From: Lysobacter sp.
GTDB taxonomy: Bacteria > Pseudomonadota > Gammaproteobacteria > Xanthomonadales > Xanthomonadaceae
Length of the DNA: 64,000 nucleotides
Direction of reading: 5' to 3'
NCBI GenBank assembly: GCA_013141175.1
Contig: JABFRN010000001.1
Coordinates: 992,001-1,056,000 of the forward strand
This document shows, one piece after another, positions 18,226 to 25,219 of the stretch. The translations under genes were made by a program, and so were the position numbers. Below the pieces are notes generated by a model, which searched no databases, was not told the DNA's origin, and was given only the letters and a program-made list of their open reading frames with translations. Numbering within the stretch: position 1 is the first letter of the stretch; every line of letters starts with the position of its first letter.

Positions 18226-19170
18226 ATGGACCGGACGCCTCTCCTCGTTCTCTTCGCCATCGCCTGGCTGCTGCCGACGAAGCTCCACGCGCAGGGCGTC
18301 ACGGCGACGCAGGCCCGGTCGGCGGCGGCAAGCCCGGGCCTTCTGTTCGACACACTGGCCAGCCGGTATGGCGTGCGCGGGGATGACGAAATGGCGGACG
18401 AGGCTGCTCATAAGGCCAGGATCATCGAACTGGCGCACGCGTTGCCTCCGAACGACCCGGTGCGCAGCGCGCGCCTCGATGCCTATCGCTGCGTCACCAT
18501 AATGGATGGCGCCGACGCTTCGCTGGCGCGGGCCGAGACCGGGCTCGCCGGAGCGCTTGCGCAACGCGAACCTCTGGTGCGGATGGAATACCTGATGTGC
18601 AAGGCGTACGCGTTGTTCGACCAGGGCAACCGCACCGACTACATCGTGCCGGTGAACGAAGTGCTGCGACTCGCCGACCGCCGGCAGTATCCACGCCTGC
18701 GCTCCGGCGCGCTCTTTCTGCGCTCGTTCAACGAAAGCGACCAGGGCCGTTACGCGCAGGCGCTGACCACCCTGCGCGAAGTGTTGGCGCTGGATCGGAC
18801 GCGCGAAGCGCCGAACGCGACGCTCCGCACCGAAGTCATGATCGCCAATACTTTCATTGATCTCGGCTTCAACGAGCGTGCGATCGCAGTCCTTCGCGTC
18901 CTCGAGAAGAACGCGCGCGCAGGAGGCCAATCGGGGCCCCTGCAAATGGTGTTGGAGCGCCTGGGCCAGGCCGAAGAGCAGTCGGGGCGCCTCGACGCCG
19001 CGCTTGCGAATTACCGCGAGGCGGCAGGGCTGGCGCGCTCGCAGGGCGGGCACGACAGCCATGCCTCCTTGATGCTTCGGATCGCCCATGTCCATGTGCT
19101 GACCGGTCGCCTGGACGACGCCAGAAGCGCGCGCGAGGAGGCCGATCGCTCGCTGTTCCGCAGCTGGTGA
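18226..19170 (+). pseudogene. Truncated TPR sensor half of a diguanylate cyclase
   Basis: This 314-residue frame is almost identical to the first 314 residues of the diguanylate cyclase at 30098-32053, including the signal peptide and the helical repeats, but ends at RSLFRSW and lacks the coiled coil, transmembrane helix and GGDEF domain. The break falls four bases before a GGGACACCCA element end. Nucleotide identity is very high, especially over 18640-19150, so the duplication is recent or maintained by gene conversion. It could still make a periplasmic sensor fragment; I class it as a pseudogene because no output domain remains. Confidence 0.85.
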
Positions 19171-19174
19171 AACC

Positions 19175-19199
19175 GGGACACCCACAACTGAACCGTCCC
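19175..19199. repeat. Isolated end of the GGGACACCCA element
   Basis: GGGACACCCACAACTGAACCG follows the truncated cyclase directly. Only the left end is recognisable. Its position at a break in homology suggests that the element took part in the rearrangement. Confidence 0.6.
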
Positions 19200-19221
19200 G
19201 CCATTCTCGGAGGCTCCAACG

Positions 19222-19649
19222 CTAGCCTGCGTCTGAGCCCAAAAACACCTCCACCACCCTCCTATGGGCCTCCCTCGCGATCCTTGCACCGGCTCCCAAC
19301 CGGCCCAGGTGCCGGGGTCGATGCGAAGGGAGCGGGCTGCTTGTCGCTTGGAGATGCCGAGCTCGCGGCGCTTCGCCACCAGTTGGCCGACGAGTGTTCC
19401 CTGATCGACCGGCTCCGGGTCATAGCCGAGGAACTCGACAAGGGCCGGGATGAACTGAATTGCCGGCTTCGTCTCCTCCGCCTCCCAATTGAGAACCGTC
19501 CAGGCGTTCACGCCGAGCTGGCGCGCCGCCTCTTCTTGGGTGATCGACAAAACGAGCCGGCGACGGCGTATGTGCTCGCCCAAGGTCTTGGGCTCGAAGC
19601 CCCTTTCCTTTTGAATCAGCGACTTACGGCGAATCCGCACAAATGGCAA
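19222..19649 (-). pseudogene. Broken XRE-type regulator with two helix-turn-helix motifs
   Basis: The frame shows two related HTH regions: TLGEHIRRRRLVLSITQEEA with ARQLGVNAWTVLNWE, and a second half LVAKRRELGISKRQAARSL with RIDPGTWAGWE. In the family the end would read like AREAHRRVVEVFLGSDAG; that stretch is present here but in the next frame, starting near 19290 and reaching a TAG at 19222. A single-base indel therefore breaks the gene, and the shifted frame runs into the antisense of the cyclase fragment. No ATG start is present (TTG at 19649 or GTG options). The start lies only about 15 bp from the displaced comM fragment. Confidence 0.75.
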
Positions 19650-19665
19650 AAAGGCAACGCCTCTC

Positions 19666-20145
19666 TGCCTTTGTGGCTGGGCTGGCGATCCCTCGGGAAG
19701 ATGTCGCTGTCATCCTGAAGCGATCCTGCGTTATCGAGGAAAAATTTCAGGCCCGCTGCTCGAACGCATCGACCTGCATGTGGAAGTCCCGCGACTACCG
19801 CCGGCCGAACTGCGCCCCTATGCGCCGCCGGGCGAATCCAGTGATGTGGTTCGTGCACGTGTGATTCGTGCGCGCGAAGTCCAAAGACAACGCGCGGGAC
19901 GCTGCAACGCGCACCTCGATCAATCGGAAACGAATGCGGTGTGTCGGCTCGCGCCGGATGATCAGGCGATGCTGGAGAACGCGATTGATCTGTTGCAGTT
20001 GTCGGCGCGTTCGATGCATCGCATTCTGCGGGTGGCTCGGACGATCGCTGATCTTGCGGGCAGCGATGTCATTCTGGGGCCTCACGTGGCGGAAGCCATC
20101 GGCTATCGGCGCAGCGAACGCGCCTCGTCCGGCCGCTCGGCCTGA
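19666..20145 (+). pseudogene. Displaced 3' third of comM
   Basis: This stretch encodes the last ~158 residues of ComM in frame (LCGWAGDPSGRCRCHPEAI to YRRSERASS) and matches 11498-11971 closely, more GC-rich at wobble positions than the resident copy. Homology begins abruptly at CTTTGTGGCTGGG, corresponding to ComM residue 348. There is no start codon or 5' part. It may be the original comM 3' end pushed aside when a 7.7-kb segment carrying a replacement 3' end integrated, as in integration-duplication events. No integrase is visible between the copies. Confidence 0.88.
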
Positions 20146-20356
20146 GCACTGGCGGCCAAGCGGGCCGCCATGGCATTGTCGACGGTACCGATTCCCGGCG
20201 ATTTCGTGCCGGAATCGAGAACCAACGCCCATTCCCTCATTCTAATCATTGCAGGTCCGTGCCGCGGCAAGATAGGTTCGCCAACGCTGCATGCTGAAGA
20301 GGATGTCCACACCCCACGGAGCGATCTCCGTGTCATTGCTCAAAAGGAGAGGAACG

Positions 20357-21181
20357 ATGATCAAATCAAGGCTTGGCTTCATATCGACCATCGCGGCTTT
20401 GTTCGCCGCGCAGCATCTCTTCGCCGTCCCGGCACGCGCGGCGGCTCCTACCGGCTGCAGCACCTCGACGCAATGGGTGCAGGAAGGCAGCAATTACTAT
20501 TACGGCCGCGGCAACGTGCAGTGCACCGGTGGCCGTTATACGATCAAGCTGCTCTGCCGCAACCAGCAAACGGGGGTCGGATACGTGGTGTATGGAGGCG
20601 CTGCCGTCAATGCGCCCGCCACTGCATCGACCACATGCAACACCGGGAACACGGCGGAGGGGGTGTTCGCTGTGGAGGATCCAAGGCCTGTGGGCGTGCT
20701 CACCGGCTGTACGCCTTGGGCTGAATGGATCAACTCGGGCGGGAATTACTATTACGGCCTGGGACGGGTCCAATGCGACACCGGGCGCTATAAGGTGTAC
20801 ATCCAATGCCGCAACGTTCAGACGGGCCAGGGATACATCGTCACCGGTGGTGCCGCGGTGAACGCGCCCAACACGACCACAACCAGTTGCAATACCGGCA
20901 ATCGGGCCGAGTCCGTGTTCGCAGTAGCCGATCCAAGGCCGTCGGGAATGAGCGGCTGCGCCACCTGGCGTGAGTGGGTTCACCAGAGCGGCAGCTCCTA
21001 CTTCGGACGTGGCAGCGCCCAGTGCGCGAGTGGCCGCTACCTCGTCAGGCTGAGCTGCCGGAATTTGCAAACAGGCGCCACTTACACCACGAACAGCACT
21101 GCCGTCTACGCGCCCACCACAGCCACCACCACCTGCTATTTCGGCAACGTCGTGGACGCCGTGCAAGCGATTGCGCAGTGA
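20357..21181 (+). CDS. Secreted protein with three tandem ~80-residue repeats
   Basis: This 274-residue protein has a signal peptide (IKSRLGFISTIAALF..., cleavage near ARAAA) and then three copies of a repeat whose core reads GC-x5-W, YYYGRG-x-VQC, GRY, CRN-x-QTG, and a C-x-TGN end, joined by FAVEDPRP linkers. Each repeat has about four cysteines, so each is likely a disulfide-bonded beta domain. I do not know the family; the aromatic YYYG stretch would suit carbohydrate binding. The ATG at 20357 has AGGAGAGG at a good distance. A strong hairpin terminator follows at once. The next gene, encoding an M23-like exported protein, is on the same strand. Confidence 0.82.
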   Translation: MIKSRLGFISTIAALFAAQHLFAVPARAAAPTGCSTSTQWVQEGSNYYYGRGNVQCTGGRYTIKLLCRNQQTGVGYVVYGGAAVNAPATASTTCNTGNTAEGVFAVEDPRPVGVLTGCTPWAEWINSGGNYYYGLGRVQCDTGRYKVYIQCRNVQTGQGYIVTGGAAVNAPNTTTTSCNTGNRAESVFAVADPRPSGMSGCATWREWVHQSGSSYFGRGSAQCASGRYLVRLSCRNLQTGATYTTNSTAVYAPTTATTTCYFGNVVDAVQAIAQ

Positions 21182-21188
21182 GAGTCCC

Positions 21189-21214
21189 AGGCGCCCCGGA
21201 TTTTCGGGGCGCCT
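21189..21214 (+). terminator. Rho-independent-type hairpin after the triple-repeat gene
   Basis: AGGCGCCCCG and CGGGGCGCCT form a perfect 10-bp stem around the loop GATTTT, eight bases after the stop codon. The T-tract is weak (CTGTTA). Confidence 0.75.
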
Positions 21215-21248
21215 CTGTTATCGGCGCAGGGGAGTCCTCGATACAGAC

Positions 21249-21280
21249 GTAGGGTGCATAAGTCGAAGGCGTCATGCACC
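21249..21280. repeat. GTAG-type REP palindrome
   Basis: GTAGGGTGCATAAGTC ... GTCATGCACC is a hairpin of the same subfamily as 12192-12223. Confidence 0.7.
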
Positions 21281-21661
21281 ATCGAACTCAACCGATGGCG
21301 GATTGTCCAAAGGAGGTGCACGCGGATTCAAATGATCGATGCAACACCCGGAAGGCTGCGTAGGCGGCAGATACGATGTTGATCGCGACATTTCGATCAG
21401 GCGCTGCGGGCTTTGGAGACCGCTTTGTGCGAAAAGCAAACGCCTGTCCCGTTTTTCGGGTTGTATTCCTCATGGTTTGATGTTATTGATTCCGCGAGCG
21501 TCATCAAGGATAGCGGCTGACGCCTCAAGGACAGCGAAACCTCGTCTGGTTTCGGCTTGGAATGCACCAAGGAACGCGCTGTATCTCGGGGGCAGTCATG
21601 ACACGACTGACCTCCGTAGACGATTCGGCGCCATCTCGCGTTTTTACATGGAGGCAAAAAC
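21281..21661. other. Spacer before the M23-like gene
   Basis: No convincing gene is present; short open frames here lack ribosome binding sites. The promoter of the M23-like operon is expected in this stretch. Confidence 0.4.
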
Positions 21662-22309
21662 ATGTCGCGATCGAACAGGAACCATTATCTGGCCGGCAGT
21701 AAAAAAAGATCCACCCTGACGAACTACAAGCGCGCGGTTGTCCCCCCCATCGTAACTTTGGTCTCCATTGCTTCCGCCAACGTGGCGCATGCGGAGACCG
21801 TGCACAACCTCCTGCGCAATGAAGTCATGCATCAAGGCAATATCAGGAACGGATATTGCCACGATTACACGTGTGTGCAGGGGTCCAACACGACCAATTA
21901 CTGGTCGATCGACTTGTTCGATTCCGGCATGGCGGACTCCCCGATCTACGAAACGCAAGGAGGCATCGTTCAGAACGTGGATGGCTGTGGAACCGCTGTT
22001 CGGACCGGGAATGTGGCCAGCGGCGCCGGATACGGCAAGCTGTACTGCCACGGGAAAAACCGCCAGGTCAACAAAGACAACTATGTGGCTGCCGGTCAGG
22101 TGCTGATGAAAATGTCCAATTCCGGGACCACCAGCAAGCACGTCCACTATGAAATTCGGAAAATGTCCGATGTGAGGACATGGGGCAATAATTTTCAGGG
22201 ATATTGCGCCAACTACAACCTGATCACCATCCGCGATCAAAATACGTTCGGCCTGCTGAAGGCGTGGAGCGAACCGGACAACACGTTCACCAGCAACTGC
22301 AGCTGGTAG
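21662..22309 (+). CDS. Exported M23-like (LytM-fold) protein with an altered zinc site
   Basis: This 215-residue protein has an N-terminal export signal (residues about 20-44 ending VAHAE) and a domain that resembles peptidase M23: GQVLMKMSNSGTTSKHVHYE ends with the paired ligand motif HVHYE at 160-164. The first zinc motif, normally HxxxD, reads YWSID with Tyr80 in the His position and Asp84 kept, so the metal site may be incomplete. Six cysteines suggest disulfides. GGAGG lies 8 bases before the ATG. It is followed 9 bp later by an unknown protein and then a GNAT gene, forming one operon. It may bind peptidoglycan without cutting it. Confidence 0.75.
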   Translation: MSRSNRNHYLAGSKKRSTLTNYKRAVVPPIVTLVSIASANVAHAETVHNLLRNEVMHQGNIRNGYCHDYTCVQGSNTTNYWSIDLFDSGMADSPIYETQGGIVQNVDGCGTAVRTGNVASGAGYGKLYCHGKNRQVNKDNYVAAGQVLMKMSNSGTTSKHVHYEIRKMSDVRTWGNNFQGYCANYNLITIRDQNTFGLLKAWSEPDNTFTSNCSW

Positions 22310-22318
22310 TCGTCGAAG

Positions 22319-23392
22319 ATGCCAGCTTGGCGGAACAAGACGACTGCCATCGGCATCGCGGTCGCGGTCGCGGCGCTGATCCTGATGCTTGGCCGTTCGG
22401 CGTGGAGCGTCATATCCCGCGATAGCGATCCGCCTGTCGTTGCAGTCGGGCAGGGCGACCCGCTCGATGGCGGGAATCCAACGCACGTCCAATCGCGCAA
22501 GGAAGCCGTTACCATAGCGACGGCTTCCGCGTTCTTCACAAAACGTCCAGGCGATGCGCTGAATCGATATCTCGGCGTCGTGCAGTCGGACGCATTGCAT
22601 CAACGCATCAGCAGGAAGGTCGTTGATGAGCGGGCGAAATGCTATTCGGAAAACGGGCTGACGCCTCCCGCGGAAGACTCGATGGACGAACCGAGAAGCC
22701 AAACCGCCAGTCTGAAGGGGAATGACATCGCGGCGTTTCGAAGCAAGTATGGGTTCGGTGTGGTCGAGGAGTATCTGGAATCGTTGGAGGCGACTGGAAA
22801 GGCCTCGGCAGCGCCAGCAAGACCGCCGACCCTTACGAAAGAACAAGCCGCCAAGGCGGAAGATGTCGCTTCGAAATGCGCCGTGCGCACAGCCAGCGTC
22901 ATCAACGACAATCTCGCGCCTGCGGACATGCATGCGCGCACGAGCGCGCTGATGAGGGAGTATGGCGAATCGAAGGCCTATCGGGATTTGAACGAATCAT
23001 GGGGAGCGTGCATGGCTTTGGCCGGGTATCGGACGCGATATGGCCCCTACGAATCACGCGCGATGGCGGAAGATTTCCTGCAGAAACATCTGCAAGAAGC
23101 TCTGATGCAATCATTCGAGCGAAGGGGATTGAGCGAAGCGGAGAAGGAGGCGCTCAGCGAGTCGACCAACGAATCCTTCCAGGAAATTCCGGAAAACGTT
23201 CGGACGGAGCTTCGCACTCTGGAGATGAGGATCTACGCCGCAGATGCGCGGTGCCTTTCCTCGTCGGGAGCTGGCGATTGGATGTCGAATGCCGAGAACG
23301 AAATCATGCGGACGCTGCGGCAGGAATTCCCGTCGTTTTCCGGGGTGAATGTCGGATCGGAACCGGCCCAGGGAGCTCGTAAAACACAATGA
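22319..23392 (+). CDS. Membrane-anchored protein of unknown function
   Basis: This 357-residue protein has one N-terminal transmembrane helix (residues about 9-31) and a long, charged, helical periplasmic part. Four well-spaced cysteines appear in motifs such as ERAKCYSENGL, ASKCAVR, WGACMALAGY and DARCLSS, so two disulfides are likely. I do not recognise a family. It starts 9 bp after the M23-like gene, and its stop overlaps the ATG of the GNAT gene by 4 bp, so all three are co-translated. Confidence 0.72.
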   Translation: MPAWRNKTTAIGIAVAVAALILMLGRSAWSVISRDSDPPVVAVGQGDPLDGGNPTHVQSRKEAVTIATASAFFTKRPGDALNRYLGVVQSDALHQRISRKVVDERAKCYSENGLTPPAEDSMDEPRSQTASLKGNDIAAFRSKYGFGVVEEYLESLEATGKASAAPARPPTLTKEQAAKAEDVASKCAVRTASVINDNLAPADMHARTSALMREYGESKAYRDLNESWGACMALAGYRTRYGPYESRAMAEDFLQKHLQEALMQSFERRGLSEAEKEALSESTNESFQEIPENVRTELRTLEMRIYAADARCLSSSGAGDWMSNAENEIMRTLRQEFPSFSGVNVGSEPAQGARKTQ

Positions 23393-23928
23393 AGATCGAA
23401 CTCAAACCCGTTCGGCCGGCTGACGTCGATATGCTATACCAGTGGTTCACCGCGATCGAGAACGCGCGTGTTTGGCGGTATCGAGGCGCGACTCCGGACC
23501 CGGAAGCTTTCGGGACGCATTTGTGGGCAGGCACGCTTGCCCACTTTCTGTGCATTCCCGAATCCTCTCAAGTCCCGGTGTGCTACGTTTCCATCTACGA
23601 TGCCAACTTGGCGAGCGGCCACGCGAAGATGGCATGCATTGCGTCGCCACAGCATAAAAAGACCGGCGCGAGCACGTACGGATTCATTGCGGGCGCGAGC
23701 TATGCATTCAAGCATTGGCCGTTCGAGCGCATTCTATTGGAATGCAATACGTACAGCGTGGAGCGGTTCGCCTCCGGGATCAGTCGAGGCTTTCTCCACG
23801 AGATCGCCAGGATCCCTCGTTACGAAAGGTTCGCCATGAACGACTGGGCGGATCTCATCTGGCTGGAGTATCGACGGGAAGTTCACGAAAAGAATGCCGA
23901 AACGGGTTATCTGGGCGCTTGGAAATAG
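23389..23928 (+). CDS. GNAT-family N-acetyltransferase
   Basis: This 179-residue protein opens with the typical GNAT start IELKPVRPADVDMLYQWF and has the later helix-strand pattern of acetyl-CoA-dependent acetyltransferases related to RimI and aminoglycoside acetyltransferases. The acetyl-CoA loop is not a textbook Q/RxxGxG/A, so the assignment rests on overall layout. It is cytoplasmic, overlaps the preceding gene by 4 bp (ATGA), and closes the operon. The substrate is unknown; acetylation of a sugar or small molecule linked to the exported partners is one idea. Confidence 0.68.
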   Translation: MKIELKPVRPADVDMLYQWFTAIENARVWRYRGATPDPEAFGTHLWAGTLAHFLCIPESSQVPVCYVSIYDANLASGHAKMACIASPQHKKTGASTYGFIAGASYAFKHWPFERILLECNTYSVERFASGISRGFLHEIARIPRYERFAMNDWADLIWLEYRREVHEKNAETGYLGAWK

Positions 23929-24170
23929 CCTGCGACTCTTGATGCGTGAAAACAGGAAAGCAGGGGGCGGAGTGAGCCACCCCTGATTTCTCGGACACCC
24001 AAAAGCGAGGACAATCCTCGTATGGAGGTGTTCGATGCAGTGGTGGTGGCGCGGGGAAAACCGGGGTCAGTGTGGACTTTCCCGACAACGCGTAGCGGCC
24101 CAGCCCGACAGACCGGCTCACGACGCAGCATCAGCATGACGGGCACTTCTTCCCTGTGCTCATTCACGCC

Positions 24171-24595
24171 ATGCCACGCCCGACCAGACTTGATGTGCCC
24201 GGAGTGCCGCAGCACGTCATCCAGCGCGGCAACGATCGCCAGCCTTGCTTCTTCGCCGACGCCGCCTCCGCTATCGCAACGATCTGCGTGAGATCGCCAT
24301 GCCTGAAGGCTGCGCGGTGCGTGCCTATGTGCTGATGACCAACCATGTCCACCTGCTTGTCGCGCCGATGACGGAGGGCGCGACCGGCCGGGTGATGCAA
24401 TCGCCGGGCCGGCGTTACGTGCGCTACATCAATGACCGATACCGCCGGACCGGCACGCTCTGGGAGGGCCGCTACAAGGCCTGTCTGGTCGAAAACGGCG
24501 ACCACCTGATGCAGTGCCATCGTTCTGGTCCCCGCAAGATCGGCAGGCTGAAGAAGTCGGATGAAACGCAGGGCAACCGGGAAAGGCCACGCTGA
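24171..24595 (+). pseudogene. Dead RAYT (REP-associated tyrosine transposase)
   Basis: The 5' part reads RPTRLDVPGVPQHVIQRGN, and after a one-base frameshift near 24260 the frame continues RYRNDLREIAMPEGCAVRAY and VLMTNHVHLLVAP, the HUH motif of Y1 transposases of the RAYT group. The C-terminal third, after GDHLMQC, no longer matches the family. The gene therefore has a frameshift and a truncation. A GGGGTCAGTGTGGACTTTCC tag stands at 24063-24082 upstream and CTGACCCTAG at 24591 downstream. RAYTs are thought to move REP palindromes, many of which occur in this window. Confidence 0.88.
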
Positions 24596-24643
24596 CCCTA
24601 GTTTTGGCTGGGTCGGCATCGACCCGCGCCCATCGGCGTCGAG

Positions 24644-25204
24644 CTAGGACTTCGATTTCCTGCGCAGGGGTGGCCGCTGGCCGCGCAGCACCCGGCGCAG
24701 CGCTTCGGCCGTCACCGTTCCCTTGGAGGCGAGCGCCGCTTCGATAGCCATCAGCGACATCGCCGTCTCAGCCAGGAGGATGCGCGCGGACTTGACCTCG
24801 TCCGGAAGTGGCTCGTTGGCAAGCATCGGTCGCAGGATGCGGACGGCCCGATCGACCGACATTCTCTTCACTTCATCTTGCCCATCCTCGGACAGCACTG
24901 CGCCCGTAACTTGCTCAAGCGATGACTGGAACGTCACTTCCAAGTAGCGACTCAGCAACGGCGCGACCATCTCGTCGATGGCCGCCTCACTGGATTCCAT
25001 TCCCATATTGCAGGAGCCGAAGTGCACATCGATCGCGGTCGTCGAACCCTTGGATGTCCGCACGAAGCACACGGGGTCCCCTTCGCGCGGCGTCAATCCA
25101 TTCACAACTTCACTCGAGTACCGCACCTGCGGTGGGCCGCCCTGGGGGTTGATGAAGCCGCCGGCGGCCGTGGGTTGGCCGGCGATCGTGCCGTTTTCAC
25201 GCAT
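24644..25204 (-). CDS. Hypothetical cytoplasmic protein downstream of the IPT lipoprotein
   Basis: This 186-residue protein has an N-terminal beta-rich part (GFINPQGGPPQVRYSSEVVN, then REGDPVCFVRTSKGST) that recalls an OB-fold or cold-shock-like barrel, followed by a helical part with a conserved-looking DEMVAPLLSRYLE. It ends in a basic tail. AGGAGGACAG lies before the ATG. The gene starts 15 bp after the stop of the large lipoprotein gene and is in the same operon. I cannot name a family. Confidence 0.65.
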   Translation of the reverse strand: MRENGTIAGQPTAAGGFINPQGGPPQVRYSSEVVNGLTPREGDPVCFVRTSKGSTTAIDVHFGSCNMGMESSEAAIDEMVAPLLSRYLEVTFQSSLEQVTGAVLSEDGQDEVKRMSVDRAVRILRPMLANEPLPDEVKSARILLAETAMSLMAIEAALASKGTVTAEALRRVLRGQRPPLRRKSKS

Positions 25205-25219
25205 GGTCCTGTCCTCCTG

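Noticed and set aside
19011-19221. The C-terminal part of the XRE frame as real coding sequence
   Set aside because: It is the antisense of the cyclase fragment; the native end of the regulator is in another frame and stops at 19222.
11972-20145. An intact prophage or integrative element in comM
   Set aside because: No integrase, structural or replication gene is present between the comM copies; only the duplicated 3' end supports an insertion.
21339-21719. A 126-codon open frame upstream of the M23-like gene
   Set aside because: It lacks a ribosome binding site and any protein-like pattern, and it overlaps the start of the well-supported gene.
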